Source: Dermanyssus gallinae (lineage: Eukaryota > Arthropoda > Arachnida > Mesostigmata > Dermanyssidae). From it: 64,000 nt of DNA. This document shows positions 33,041 to 44,559 of this stretch, in pieces (position 1 is the first letter of the stretch; the number at the start of each line of letters is the position of its first letter). Under the pieces are notes generated by a model, which saw only the letters and a list, made by a program, of their open reading frames with translations, was not told where the DNA came from and did no database searches. The position numbers and the translations under genes are program-made. The stretch covers positions 124,001 to 188,000 of the forward strand of contig QVRM01005417.1 in the NCBI GenBank assembly GCA_003439945.1, written 5' to 3'.

Positions 33041-33189
33041 GAGATTCGTAATGTATCCCCGAGGCGAAAGTAGCCGTCGCACAAAGCCGAGCAGCCTAAA
33101 TGGCAAGAAGAGTGGCCAGGTGAAGTAATCTCGGGAACAGTATTGCGGCCACCCCCGACAAGGGGCAAAGAGGTCAAATGGGTGCGAAT

Positions 33190-33275
33190 TCCACACACTA
33201 CCGTGGCTTCAGCAACGACGCCTGGTGTGCATAACGCATTTTCAGTTACCTCTATAAAAAAATGTTTATAGCGTG
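33190..33275. repeat. Short dispersed repeat shared with 60975-61062
   Basis: TGGTGTGCATAACGCATTTT and about 60 flanking bases resemble GGGTGTGCATAAAGCATTTT at 61017-61035, including the following CCTC-TATAAAAAAA and an upstream CCACACACTAC word. The family is unrecognised. Confidence 0.5.
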
Positions 33276-33309
33276 GGCATGTGTGGCTATCACGGTTCCT
33301 TTCAGCTAG

Positions 33310-34150
33310 GCCAGCCGAAGACCAGTTTAGAATTATGCCCCGAAGGAATGCCGGAATTTTCACGTTGTATATCAACGTACAGGCGTTCCTATAAGAAGGA
33401 AGACGACCTGCTATCACCGCTTGACATGTTTAACAAAGTTAGCTGCCTGGTCCAGACGCCAGGAGCATCCAAAATTTGGAACTCAGAAGGGCAGAATTCG
33501 TTTCGGTACCTGATTATTTGCTTAGCTTGTTGGTCTCCGTAGTGTGGGCTGTGTAGTTGGCGTCCGATGCGCCGTCGCCAGTCATTGAAAGGGCTAGGCA
33601 TTTGATGACGGTGTCATTCCAAAATAGCAATATGCTTCGCCTCAAATATTTTATGCGTCATTCCATTTTAACGCTTGCTATCTTCTGCACAGAAGCCGAG
33701 CGTTTCTGTGATGCACAAAAGACCGCTTAACTTAAGGGATCTGCTGCGGGCTCATTTATAGTGGCATGTCGCCCAGAGCGTCGTACTTCACTAATGATAC
33801 GCAATATCTTGTGATGCCTCAGTTTGTCGACGACGGTGTGACCACACTGGCACCGATAAGGCCTGACAAAGCTTACCCCGAGTCATAGGCCTACTGCTAT
33901 GCGAGTCGTCTCGTTATCGAGAAGTGTACCCATAGGGGCACCGCAAAGCGCGTGTGACCACGCCTCTGAATCCTTCGCGAAAACGGTTTTTACGAACTCT
34001 GGTCGTGTCGTCCGTCGGGAGCCTCGTTAAGGCGACGTCGTGGCGCTTTGTCATATAAAGGGGCACTCCAGTCACGTTGGAAGAGTGTGTTGTCAGGCTT
34101 ACCTCCGCATTGGGCTTCAAGGTTGTCCTGGAAGTGCGCAGAACGATTTC
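33310..34150 (-). mobile_element. RLE-type LINE, 3' half, degenerate copy
   Basis: On the minus strand: WSAPLYDKAPRRRLNE (about 34080), GTLLDNETTRIAVGL (about 33930-33885; the large copy has a similar FDDETTRINAGLRLG), CQCGH (about 33855), then FCPSEFQILDAPG and SGDSRSSSFL (33510-33390), which match FCPLAFETMG and TGDSRASEFL of the 20.7-kb element, and VDIQRE to the end. Order and strand are consistent with one insertion. Many stops and frameshifts. Confidence 0.75.
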
Positions 34151-36060
34151 TAAACTTGCCGACTCTCGCCGCTATATCTAGGAGGTAAATGCCCTATTCC
34201 CTGCGCTTAGCATTGAGAACAATGATAGAGCCGGTTAGAGTCAGTGAATCCGAGACCCCGAGACTCCAAGGCCCCTTTTGGAGACCGATAGTAACGCTTG
34301 TTGCCGTGCGCCAGGTGGGAGAAATTAGTTTAGCAGGGACGTGAGGGTGAACAGAGCCAACTGGTGGAGCGTTTAATTTAATTCAAGTGCTTCTTTATTG
34401 CTTTCAAAAGGTAGATAATTATGCACATGGTTATTCACACAAATACCTAAATTAAATATATACAGTATAAGAGCTTTAGAAGACAGCTTTACAATTTGTA
34501 TATTGGTACAGTTTATAATATTATATATATCACGAGCTTATGGTTCTCAACGTTCTCGTCATTTGCCTTGGAAACATGCTGTTGATTCGGTTGTATCGCG
34601 CAATCGTCTATGACAAGGTAATTTGAGTACTGCGCAGAGTGCTGTAGCGAATATTAAAAAAATAGAGAGTCTATTAGACTGAGAGATCGTGCATACGTAC
34701 ATTCTAAGACTTGCTCTAGTGTGCCGTTCTAAGATATACTAAGTTTACTAAGTCACGATTACTGCACTCTGCCTTTTACCTGAACGCAACACGTTGAAGG
34801 ACTGTGGGCTGAACTTTTAAATTGCATTAATATATTCATTTAAATACGGCCGCTAAACTTTACAGCTATAAGCGAATTTGAAAACGAGAGCTCTATCAAT
34901 AAATTAGTAAATGTAGCATTTTTGCAAGTGCCTCTTTTTTTTTCGTGAAAATAGCCCGCGCACTTTCCTGCGACGTCAGCGGGGCTCCTGGGTTATTCTG
35001 AGGAGTACTTTAGTGATTGTTCGAATCGCGCTATGTTGATTTTGAGGTGTGCCTACTTTCCCAATAACTTCACATTTAGACGCGCTGAGTTTAATCCTAC
35101 TTCTTCTTAGAACCGGATCGTATTAGCTGGGGAGCAGTAGCATTTTTTAAGACGAATTTAATCGTTTATGCCATCAACAGCGCCCTTTTTGATTAACTTT
35201 TTGATTGCCACCACTCTCTAGTTTCGCATTAATAAAACCCGTCTTAAAGTCGAAACCGAAAAAAAAAGCCTTGTACCGAATGCCGGAGAGAGCAAAGAAT
35301 AGTGAGCACAGATGTCCCTTCAAATCGGTGGCGCATAAGCACCTTCTACAAATAAAAAGAAAAATATAAAGAAAGAGTGTTGAGGTTGCTGAAACGTGAT
35401 TTAAGATTTTAGTATATTAGATAAGTGCAAGTAGGCCGCACGTAAATATTCATGCAAATCTGCAGTCATCGAGTCATACGTGTGGTCTATCTAATTGGGC
35501 CTGAGTCTTCTACAACATTACTGGGCAGGTATTTCCGAGAGTGCACAGCCGCCGTGTCAAGCACAAAAAGCACATAAACTATTAGTAAGGCATCAGGCTA
35601 GAGACAGTTGCGTGGGTGATGTTCTACTCTCCCTAAACTTGGAGGACTCGTAAGACGGAAAAACGCGTCTTTGAAGATAACAAAATGCACGGCATTGATA
35701 GTACAAACGTGGTGCGATGATTCATTGATATAATCTACTTCGCTATAGTCTGATACTTTTAAAAGAAGCCAAGAAAGTTTTGAAACTAGATATACGTCGG
35801 CCACATTTCTAAACTAGTTCGACATTAACGTTTCACTAATCATACATGAATCCTTCTCAATAGTTATACCTTAGTTAATGTTGGCGAAAATATTTCACGG
35901 TTTTGTTTTTGAATCGTCTAGTGTTGTAACAGTTAATCAAGTTCCATCAACTTGCCTATTGCAAATAAATCAGCAATTTTTTTTGGATTTACCTCTAGGG
36001 CTTGCAGAGCGTAAACTTGAGCCTTTCTCAACCTCTCTCTCCCTCGCTAAAAATACATAT
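34151..36060. other. Gene-poor AT-rich DNA
   Basis: No frame above 70 residues with a recognised motif and no array or element. Confidence 0.5.
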
Positions 36061-36061
36061 A

Positions 36062-36098
36062 TAAAAAAAAAAAAAATATATATATATATATATATTTT

Positions 36099-36145
<47 letters not shown>

Positions 36146-36146
36146 G
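36062..36146. repeat. Composite A-tract / (TA)n / T-tract / (TA)n array
   Basis: An A-run, a TA run, a T-run and a second TA run in succession. The A-run and T-run form an inverted pair around the first TA run. Confidence 0.95.
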
Positions 36147-36379
36147 TCTATGGGCTAAAAGATAGCCTTGCTTATAAATACAGACGCTGATAGGAGCGGT
36201 CTACCGAGGCCTAGTTAACAACGGGCCAAATCTTACGAAAGCATTAACAAAGTTATCGCTGGAATGCGACAGTATGTCATCATCTGCTTCGTCACCTCCG
36301 TCGAGGTTGATTGATGTAAGAGCATCTGCAAACGTATGCCAGTACATCTGTATAATAAATCTACAATAGACCCAGGAGG

Positions 36380-37120
36380 CAAGGACTATGACAACAACAA
36401 CAACAGTATGAGAGGCAGCAGCAACGGCAACAACACCCGTAGCTGGAGACAAACTACCCCATCCCCCATCTTGTACGCACCGGTGATTCCTTTTTCTCGT
36501 ACTCCTTTCTCCTCCGCCTTCTTTTCCTCATCTACTCGTTGAGTGGTACGAGATCGTCGCAGCGCTGTACCGGTTGTGTCGTCACTTATCCGAGCGGAAA
36601 ATGAAGTTTCCTCTGGGCATGCTCGCTCCTATGTGCATGTATTCGCTTTCCCCCCCTCTCTCTCACACCCTGCTTCTTCCGGCTTTTCTCCGCCACTTCT
36701 TCTTATTCTGCCCCTAGCCACTTTTCTGCTGCTGCTGTTGCTGCTGAGTCTGCTGCGCCTACGACGACACATTTTGCTGCCCCTGCGGCTACTGCTACAT
36801 AAGACACTGTCAACCAGCAAGCTTGTCTGGTCCGCCTGTTACTCTGAGGGGTTTCGTTACCCCCTTCGTTCGGCTCTGCCTACACGACGCTGTCTGTGTG
36901 GTCCTGGCGGAACTATGCCGCCTACGGCAATTTTATCTCTCTACTACCTTACGCAGCAATCACGCAAGTCGCCAGCCACAGCGAGACAGACGTGTGGCAT
37001 AGCAGAACAGGGAGCGTCTTTAGAGTGGCGAGACCGCACTTTTTGCTCTTGTGGACTCGTACTCGCGTTTAATATGCGCAATAGCCGGCACAACATTATC
37101 CCTCCGTATACTGAATGACA
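36380..37120. other. GC-rich island 4 with a 191-codon open frame
   Basis: CAA/CAG/CTG-rich sequence with a long plus frame (36543-37118) whose first codon is GTG, not ATG. It encodes a Leu-rich low-complexity stretch (ATFLLLLLLLSLLRLRR) followed by unrecognised sequence. The reverse strand is also open over part of it (36629-36820). The Leu run comes from CTG repeats. It could be a real exon or UTR, but no splice sites or homology support it. Confidence 0.3.
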
Positions 37121-37675
37121 AACGTTGCTTGCTCAAAATTCACCACAACGTGAGACATTTACATACCCAACGAGTAACTCCCGCGATTACTTGACCCACG
37201 CTCGCTAACGTCTCGAAGGTAAATGATGGAAGTCTATCGAGTCTTCGATAAATGGATACTTGCGACACACACATTTGTCTCCACCTGTAAAACGGCCTAA
37301 CCGGGCCACTGAATGCGGCAAATGATTAGATACAGTAATGTCTCAGACTTAAGGTTTTAAGCGAGCTTCTACAGAAGCACTTGGCAGGGCATAGAACGAC
37401 ACAACAGCATTACAATACGCAACTGATCTAAGGCGTACCTCGTCCACCTTGTAATCTGCTTAACCATTACTATTGGTTAGACAAATATACTCCAAAGGCG
37501 CAGTATAACGTGCCTGTGCATTTGGATTCTCGAGTGTTCCGGTACCAGCTAAGAGGCGTTTCTTGGAAATTTCTAAGACGGTTTTGAGTCGTTCGATAGC
37601 AGGAATTCCGCCGGAAGCCCTTTCCTAGGCGTCAGGCACGTAGCCATCACCATGAAGCCTGCGACAGAGAAACGC
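37121..37675. other. Intergenic DNA, featureless
   Basis: No recognised element. Confidence 0.45.
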
Positions 37676-37975
37676 CTAGGCCACTTTCCACCACGGGCAG
37701 AAAGGTCTGTTATACAACAGGTGGTTCACCCGAGCTATCGAGAAGCAGAACTTGCTTTTGTTGTTCCATAAGGCTAATGCCCGTGTACGGTTCCATAAGG
37801 CTAATGCCGTGTACGGTTTTTTTGTCATCGCCGATTTGTAGTCCACTCCGGCATTCATCCTGTCTAAATTGAGAACCATAAAAACCAATTTAAGAATGGC
37901 CGGTCTGGGTTTCGAACCCAGGCCTCCCGAATGCAAGGAAAAGACTCTGCCACTCAGCCATCCTGCTCGGTCATT
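37676..37975 (-). mobile_element. tRNA-derived SINE or tRNA-like pseudogene
   Basis: The minus strand carries a polymerase III A box TGGCTGAGTGG (37960-37950) and a B box GGTTCGAAACC (37918-37908) with a T-arm CTGGG...CCCAG. The 5' and 3' acceptor segments do not pair, so it is not a functional tRNA. The loop text TTGCATT would give a GCA anticodon, suggesting a Cys-like or Leu/Ser-like origin. Downstream is a non-tRNA body of about 230 bases including a 26-base tandem duplication (37763-37815, GTTCCATAAGGCTAATGC). No TSD was found, so the borders are approximate. Confidence 0.55.
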
Positions 37976-38690
37976 TTAAAAGAGGCAAACGCGTGCATTT
38001 TCGCATATGTGTACCTGAGAGGCGTCTCGAAGATGATTTTAATTTCTACCCTCATAAAATATCTAAATTCCTTACTGGTCTAAGATTGGTCTCTTTATTT
38101 TATATAAATGCAACATATTCGTTCAATAGCATGCGATAAAGCGGTTTGGGCCATCCTCTTTCGAACCAAACCTCGCCCCAAATAATGTTGACGCGTTGAT
38201 CTGTTGCCGGTTTCCCCCTTTGTAGAATCTTAATGGACGTGGCAGGATTTACTCTTAATATTCACTCCTTAGTGGGTGATGTGTTCATAGAAGGAGTTTT
38301 TGAAGTGTTCTATGGCCTGACTGGCGTTCCAAAGAGTGCTATTTAGACAGTGACCGACATTAATATTCGTCGCCGACAGTCGCTCGACGCATGAGTATTG
38401 GGTAGAATCTTGACTATTGCTTTTGCCATGTTGGCCGGCTTCGCCGTGCATTTCCTGAAGTGACTAGTACTTTTGAGACTTTTATCTAGCAGGTATCTGG
38501 ACGAGGGGCTGGTCGACCCCACTCCAAGAGAAGGCATTTGCGGAATTCCTTGAACAAGTCCCTACTACAATTGACAAGAACAGGCTACACAAAAGACGCC
38601 GGAGCCTGGTTACAAGCTCTTCTCAGTAGTCATTAGGGCACTCTACTAGATGACGATACTGTTCGGATTCGTGCGGGATTTTGGCTGAAA
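37976..38690. other. Intergenic DNA, featureless
   Basis: Short overlapping minus frames at 38269-38537; nothing recognised. Confidence 0.4.
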
Positions 38691-38699
38691 GCTGTTTTC

Positions 38700-38965
38700 G
38701 GCTTTCCTTATCAATGTTAATGTGGCGATAAACCAGCACACCATAACCTCTCCGGTGCTCAGGTCGCCGAGCAAAACGGCAAATATTCCAGTATTACCTA
38801 CCTTTATGACTTCCGCCCGCTGGCATTTGAGATGCTGGGGGGGTTTGGACCAAAAACGTACAAACTCATTCAACGGGTCGGCAAGATGCTTAACCGTTCG
38901 ACAGGGGATACTAGAGCTGTCGAATACTTGCACCAGAGACTACTGGCGTAACGCCGCCTCTGTGC
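38700..38965 (+). pseudogene. RLE-type LINE C-terminal fragment
   Basis: The plus-strand frame around 38800-38945 reads YDFRPLAFEMLGGFGP, YKLIQRVGKMLNRSTGDTR and AVEYLHQRLL. It aligns residue by residue with the end of ORF2 of the 20.7-kb element (EFCPLAFETMG, LKLIQRVGRSLNLSTGDSR, ASEFLRQRL). The upstream part is too mutated to follow. Confidence 0.8.
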
Positions 38966-39337
38966 GTGCAACTCTGCTGGACTAGACACGCCCGAACTTA
39001 AGGATATGTGACGTTTTCATTTATGTGATCCAGTGTATATATATATTCATAAGGAAACAATTGCTAACTCTTATATATAAGCAAATACAATAAAGTGCAT
39101 AAAAATAATAATCAAAGTAGTATTATTAACGTACATGTACAGGAGGGATCCCGGTATGGAATGCTCGTGAACACATGTATCAGTTTTGGCTCCTTTCTGC
39201 AGAAAGATTCAGCAATAAGCCATCGTTATTGTCCCTGGGAGTGAATCAAGTTTCCATGGTGACCTGCTTTTTCATTCAGTAGCGACTGAGCCGGAAACAT
39301 GCATCGGCTCAATTGCTAATCGCTTCACAATATGTAA

Positions 39338-39340
<3 letters not shown>

Positions 39341-39397
<57 letters not shown>
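39341..39397. repeat. (TA)n microsatellite
   Basis: A pure TA run of about 57 bases. Confidence 0.97.
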
Positions 39398-39398
<1 letters not shown>

Positions 39399-39399
39399 C

Positions 39400-39560
39400 T
39401 TAAAGGGAGAAGTGGTTGCAAAATTAACCGATGGTGATGTGTCGGGCGCTACAAATTTAATAATCTTCACGAAAAGCAACCATACACAAGCTATTATAAG
39501 GAGTAAACGTCTGCTTGACCTTCAACTTTCACTACCTCAGCGTGCTTCTCAATCGTGGAC
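39400..39560 (+). pseudogene. RLE-type LINE ORF2 fragment (pre-RT region)
   Basis: VVAKLTDGDVSGATNLI followed by RSKRLL and LSLPQ aligns with KVKLSEGDISGAARLVSS and LRSKHSD in ORF2 of the 20.7-kb copy, on the opposite strand. It is followed within 30 bases by a fragment of the same family in reverse orientation, so the locus is rearranged. Confidence 0.7.
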
Positions 39561-39589
39561 GAATCCTTAGAAAGGCCCCATTCTTCGCT

Positions 39590-39965
39590 GACAATATGTT
39601 TGTGGAATTGTGCATAGCGCCTAGAATCTCTAGGTCACTTAGGTCTGCCTGCATCACACGGGGCATTGCGTCTGTAATTATTTGGGTTACTAGATCTTAA
39701 TCTTTCGGTAGAAGCGTCGACTTCACACTTCGATGCATTTAGTGCTAAACCCCTTCTTCTTCAATCTGTAGGGCTGAAATTCAGTGTATCGCTACAATAG
39801 CAGTTAGGTCTCCTAACGTTGCGTCATTTAAGTACCAAACGTTAAATGGGCACTGTAGCTCGGATACTAGCTCTGATTTATCTAAGCTCAATACGGCCGG
39901 GTCTAACGGGTCACTTTTTTTGTGGGAGGTTTTTGAAATGAGTAACGCACATGCATTACTGTTAA
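39590..39965 (-). pseudogene. RLE-type LINE reverse-transcriptase fragment
   Basis: SDPLDPAVLSLDKSELVSEL then FNVWYLNDATLGDLTAIVA on the minus strand matches GDPLGPPLFCLCIKELVDSL and LNAWYLDDGVLGGDLATVI of the large copy. The catalytic YLDD has become YLND. The following LNASKCEVDAS matches the conserved KCEV box. A separate insertion or an inversion relative to the plus-strand fragment at 39400. Confidence 0.8.
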
Positions 39966-40267
39966 CTAGCAATGGTGAGTGTAAGGCTCATGAACCCACT
40001 AAATCCGGAGATCTCTTCATCCCTCAAGCCCACAATTGGGCGGAATTCCTTTGACAGCTTGAAGGAGGAAGCTTGCCTTTCTTCATCATTATTTATTTAC
40101 TGCACCATATTTCTGGCCCTCCATGCTTCTTGTCTGGGCTCCTAATAGAGCATGTGAAATTACGTACATTCAATCTTTCAAAGTGAGAAATCAACAAGGA
40201 TTATAATGGATGACCTTACATCATTAAGATAACCTGTTGTTTAGTAAACCTTTAGCAAGGGATGGAT

Positions 40268-41001
40268 TTACAGTTAGACCAGAGGTAAATTCTGTGTGAA
40301 ACTCGGTAAATCTGCAACAGAGACGTTTGAAATGATCAAGCAGGCTTACCCAGATGTTACTTTAGCAAGAAGTGGTGTGTTTCGGTGGCACCAAGCCTTT
40401 TTGGAGGGCCGGAAAGAGGTTGCCGATGAAGTCCGTGCTGGAAGACCTTCGACCTCGACAAACACCGACAATGTGACTCGTGTGCGCAAAGTTTTGAACT
40501 CAGACCGTCGACTAAGTGTTCGTTTAATTACCCAGATGTTAAATTTACCAAAAGAGACTTAAGAGACTCATACGAAGGGTCAATCGGGTCCGACACGACA
40601 TCGCAGCCGACTGGAAGTTGCATCACGACAACGCCCCGGCTCATACCGCCTTTCTTGTGAACAGCTACCTGACCAAGGCCGGCATCCCAACGCTTCCGTA
40701 GCCGTCCTACAGTCCAGATGTGGCCCCCCCCCGGACTTTTTTTTGTTTTTTCGCCTGAAAAGGACGATGAAAAACAAGCATGTTGAGACGACAGAGGGGA
40801 TTCAGGCAGCTGGCACCGCGGCTCTCAAGGCTATTTCGGAGAATGCCTACCGTGACGTCTTCGATGCTTGGAAATCGCGCTGGCAGCGCTGCATCGACGC
40901 AGAAGGAGCCTATTTTGAAAGTTTTTAAAGAATTGTAACAATCGGTTCAATATTTTTTTTTAAATCGATTTTTACCTATTACTTTTAGGTCAAACCCTGT
41001 A
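40268..41001 (+). mobile_element. Mariner element with internal deletion
   Basis: The right end GGTCAAACCCTGTA (40989-41002) and the left end TTACAGTTAGACC (40268-40280) are imperfect inverted repeats; the left has lost bases. At about 730 bp it is little over half the length of an autonomous mariner. The 5' leader and most of the middle of the transposase gene are missing, so it is a non-autonomous derivative. The family differs from the 11.2-kb mariner in both ends and protein. Confidence 0.85.
40296..40925 (+). pseudogene. Mariner transposase remnant, deleted and frameshifted
   Basis: The first 88 codons (40296-40562) hold the N-terminal helix-turn-helix half: KLGKSATETFEMIKQAYPD, FRWHQAFLEGR, RAGRPSTSTN and SDRRLSVRLITQMLNLPKET. 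Translation then stops. The first catalytic Asp and its surroundings are deleted. The frame resumes at about 40600 with LHHDNAPAHTAFLV (second Asp), then a stop, then PSYSPDVAPP and, after a C/T tract, DFFLFF. The C-terminal part (to 40925) ends AWKSRWQRCIDAEGAYFESF. No ATG precedes the first residue. Confidence 0.9.
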
Positions 41002-41094
41002 AGCCCTACCTAGCTTGGCACCATGCTGAATCTTAACTTTTTCCGCATGGTGTCTACTATTAGGATATGTTGATCCATCTAAGAGCCATTCTTA

Positions 41095-41330
41095 AGTTTG
41101 TCGTGTCGTAAAGTGGTTAAGTCTGACGGTCTACACCTGCTAAGCTGCCAAAGAAGTTCCGACAGGCTCACAAGGCATGTAGAGCTTAATAGAATAGTGA
41201 GAAGAGTAGATATACCATCCATACTCGAGACAAATAGTCTGAGTGGGACCAATGAGTCACGGCCTGACGAGATTACCATCCTTCTATGGCCTCTGTGGTC
41301 CTATAAGTATCGCAGCTGCGAAATTTGTGG
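41095..41330 (+). pseudogene. Divergent RLE endonuclease fragment
   Basis: CRKVVKSDGLHLLSCQRSSD then RLTRHVELNRIV, IPSILETNSLSGTN and ESRPDEITILLW aligns with the CCHC-RLE region of the 20.7-kb LINE ([47 protein letters not shown]). The HxLSC and RPD landmarks are kept. It is clearly more distant than the other copies, so it belongs to another lineage. It stays open for about 75 codons with no stop. Confidence 0.75.
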
Positions 41331-42561
41331 ACTAACGTAAAACCTAAAGAGGATATTGCGGGCGGCCGACGCAATGCGATGTTTCTGAGGCAGATGATGC
41401 CATTTACTGTTTGTTTGTTCCATTCATCCGGGGAATGTGGACCCTGTTGTGGTCGCTACGGGCCGACTGACAACAATGACAAAATTCATTCATCATAACC
41501 GTGACAGTCACACACACACACAATAATAAGAATAATCATAATCATAATAGAAAAACAAGATCGTACTATCAGAGACGTTTTGATCTGGGTCCTTTGTAGG
41601 GACGTTCCAGTTAAGCAAAAAATCGACCGAAAAATGACTTGCAGCCCTCAAACACCTGGGAGATCGCACCGCGTTTGTAGCATTACAGACAGGCTTAAAA
41701 ACCAGCACTCTCTACCATTCTGTATCTAAAGTTCCCTGCGTGGCGTGTTCACTGAAAGCACGTGTTGTCTCAAAAACCTCCGTAGGGGCTAGAGTATCAT
41801 CTACACCCGAACCATAAGGCTAAGCAATTAGCAGGGAAGCAGGACATACAGAAACCGTGAAGAGATGAACCTATTCCAAGCTAAGAGATATGTTTTAATT
41901 TCTATCGCAATGAAGACCCTGGGACCCATCAATAATCAAACTAACTTGTTTCTCAACGATATATCTAAACATATTTAAGAAAACCTAAGGGATCCATGCA
42001 GAGCACAGTTTTTGACACAGGTACTCTCTATAAACGCGGCTTCTATAGTTGGCGTTATGGGCAGAGCTAGTAAGCAATACAAATCTAACATATATCCACG
42101 CTTCACGTTTGCATTAATTGAGAAAGACTGACGACAATTAGCTCATATTTTCTTAGATATACCCCAATAATCTAAGGACCAGCGATCTATCACTGCAAAG
42201 TCCGTTAACTTATTTGAGCTCGTGAACGGTTGTTTTGTTTGGCGAATGGCCAATGCGATGCGTTTCAATCCAAATTGTATCCGCTTATTTGGCAATTAGT
42301 CACGCCCTTCTGGAGAAGTTCGTACACTGGATACAATACACATAAGACCATGACAATTTGCAGCGCACATATTTTTATATAATAATAGTAGTATAAATTA
42401 TTTTATGTTATGTTGTACTTTAAATGATTATTACTGGTATTACTGGCCGCACTTCAATTGGTTTGGGTGCCGGATTTGGCTGAAGTCAGCCAATTTGGGT
42501 GGATTTCCTACGCCGGTCAGTGATCGGCAAGGCACGATTTTTCAAATGCAAACGAAGTTAC

Positions 42562-42672
42562 AAGACACATCTCTCCCCCCCGGGTTAGAGAACCCGTGAT
42601 CACACGTTCGCGCGGAGACAATTGTCCATTCCAAAGTGCTAACATAGTAAATTAAAAAAAAGACACATCTCT
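42562..42672 (+). mobile_element. 85-bp 5'-truncated RLE-LINE tail with 13-bp TSD
   Basis: Bases 42575-42659 match only the 3' UTR of the large LINE (GGTTAGAGAACCCGT, CGCGGAGACAATTGTC, CCAAAGTGCTAACATAG) and end in an A-run. AAGACACATCTCT flanks it exactly on both sides (42562-42574 and 42660-42672). This is a textbook target-primed insertion and fixes the 3' end of the family. Confidence 0.93.
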
Positions 42673-44550
42673 TATACGTGCGCTGAGAGCTGGCGGCTAT
42701 CTGTCGCTGGTTGCCCTATTCCTCTGTCTCCTTCACTTCTCTTCTCTTTTTCACATATTCTTCTACACACTCTTTCTCTCTCTCTCTCCTTATCTAATTT
42801 CTTTCAATTACTTTATTTCCGCTCTCTGTTCTTTGTTGTGCCGTATTCGTTTTATTTTGAGCTAGAATCAGGTGCCGTGGGACCTGGCGAATAGAGGAAA
42901 TTGGCAGCAGAACGCACCACTATAGCAGCAGCAGCTCGCGCGTATTCATGTAACGCTTCTTAACAGATCGACCGTGGTCCCGTGACCTTCAACACCGTCT
43001 AGAAGCCAGTACTGAAGTAGCTGATTAGTAGATTAATGGCAGTGATGATTTATAAGCAGATGGGAAGGGATGTGTTCATGTTCGACGACATTGTTACATT
43101 GTTAGCTTTTCGTCTTCGATCAAGTCTTGTCCCCGCGCCAGATAAAAACGATCACCTCTCGATTTACGTTTCCCAGGAGGATATCGACATCAAACAGTAA
43201 ATTTAACTAAATCCATTCTGGTTCACATTGTGTGGCATGCACAATGTTCCCAATAAGTTGTACGTGCTCCTAGACTTACGCTGGTCGGCAGAATTGCTTG
43301 GTTTACTGGAATTGACGGCCCGTAACAGTCAGACTATTGTCAATGAGTGAAATGAGTGCGGCAACAGGGCGTTTGGCTGTAGTCGAAAGTTCTTGATCCG
43401 ACCTGTATACCTCTTTCATTAACGACCGACCACGTGACTTTCCACTAGCTCCGTAGAGATTCTTTGTTGCAGCGAGCTGAGCGGCGCTATTCTACTTGAA
43501 AAAAGCAAACGCAATTATAAAACGATAGAGAATAACTTATACACGTTTGTTAAAAATGCGCACCTTGCAAACATTAATAGGCAATTACGTAATTATGTGT
43601 AATAACTCATGAAGAATATTCGCATATATATGATACTTAGCGTTACTATTAAAAAGTTGACTTATATATTCGGCGCAAAGAGAAATGCACGATTACATAT
43701 GCATATATTCATCACGGCTTCAATAGTGGGTTCAATGCTCTTTTGCAACGTTAGCGGTTATTTAATTCGCCCGCAAAAATTGCACAAGTTATTCAATATC
43801 GTTCACGGAACTTCTCTTGTAGACTTCTCTCGATCAGATATACAATATCATTATTGCAGCGTTTCCACGTTTTTGGAAAGAAAGACATGACTGTCTGGGT
43901 TTCATAAAACACCGGATCGGTCAAGCGTGCATCTTCTGTAGGTCCTCAACAAATAGCGGATACAATACCAGTAAATAGACTTACCTATTGAAGCCAGTGT
44001 CAAACTTTTAGCCTTCTCTTCAGTAAACCTTGATTAATCAGTCTCCATTTTTGTCAAGCGCCCTAAAATTTATTTAATAGATGTCTCACCGATAGGTGAG
44101 GCATATTATATGTATACCATACGAAGCGCTGGGCACATTTTCAAGTTGAAGAGACAACCTCCAGTGATAGCTTAGAAGGGTCTTGGATACTCTAAAATTA
44201 TTGTAGCCATTTTCTCAAGCAAAAACAATCTGATATGCGAAATCTTCTTGAGTATTGGAGAAGTGTACCTCAAAAGTGACGAGACCATGACTTCACTAGG
44301 AGAGGTTCTATAGTTAAGACTAAACAAAGAATTTCACATCCAGCTAATATTTCTCTACATGATGCTGTAATGTTACATGGGACTAGTGCGCGTAAAAGCG
44401 GCTGCGGAAGTAAGGCAAAGTTACGAAGCTATTGACTTGCATTTGGGTGGTCGTGAGTTGAAGACATGGACCGGCCACTCCTTATTTGGTTTTTGTGGTT
44501 TCCAATTTATGACAAGTGGAAAGGCTGAAGTGGATTTTAATTGACCATGA
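42673..44550. other. Gene-poor DNA
   Basis: Contains a short CT tract (about 42775-42788). A 93-residue plus frame (43609-43890) starts with ATG but shows no recognised motif. Nothing else supported. Confidence 0.45.
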
Positions 44551-44559
44551 TCGAATAAA

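Noticed and set aside
36543..37118. 191-codon open frame in GC-rich DNA
   Set aside because: It starts with GTG and is dominated by a Leu run from CTG triplets. There is no domain and part of the opposite strand is also open, so it is not called a gene.
37908..37960. Functional tRNA gene
   Set aside because: A and B boxes and T-arm are present, but the acceptor strands do not pair, so tRNA-derived SINE or pseudogene is preferred.
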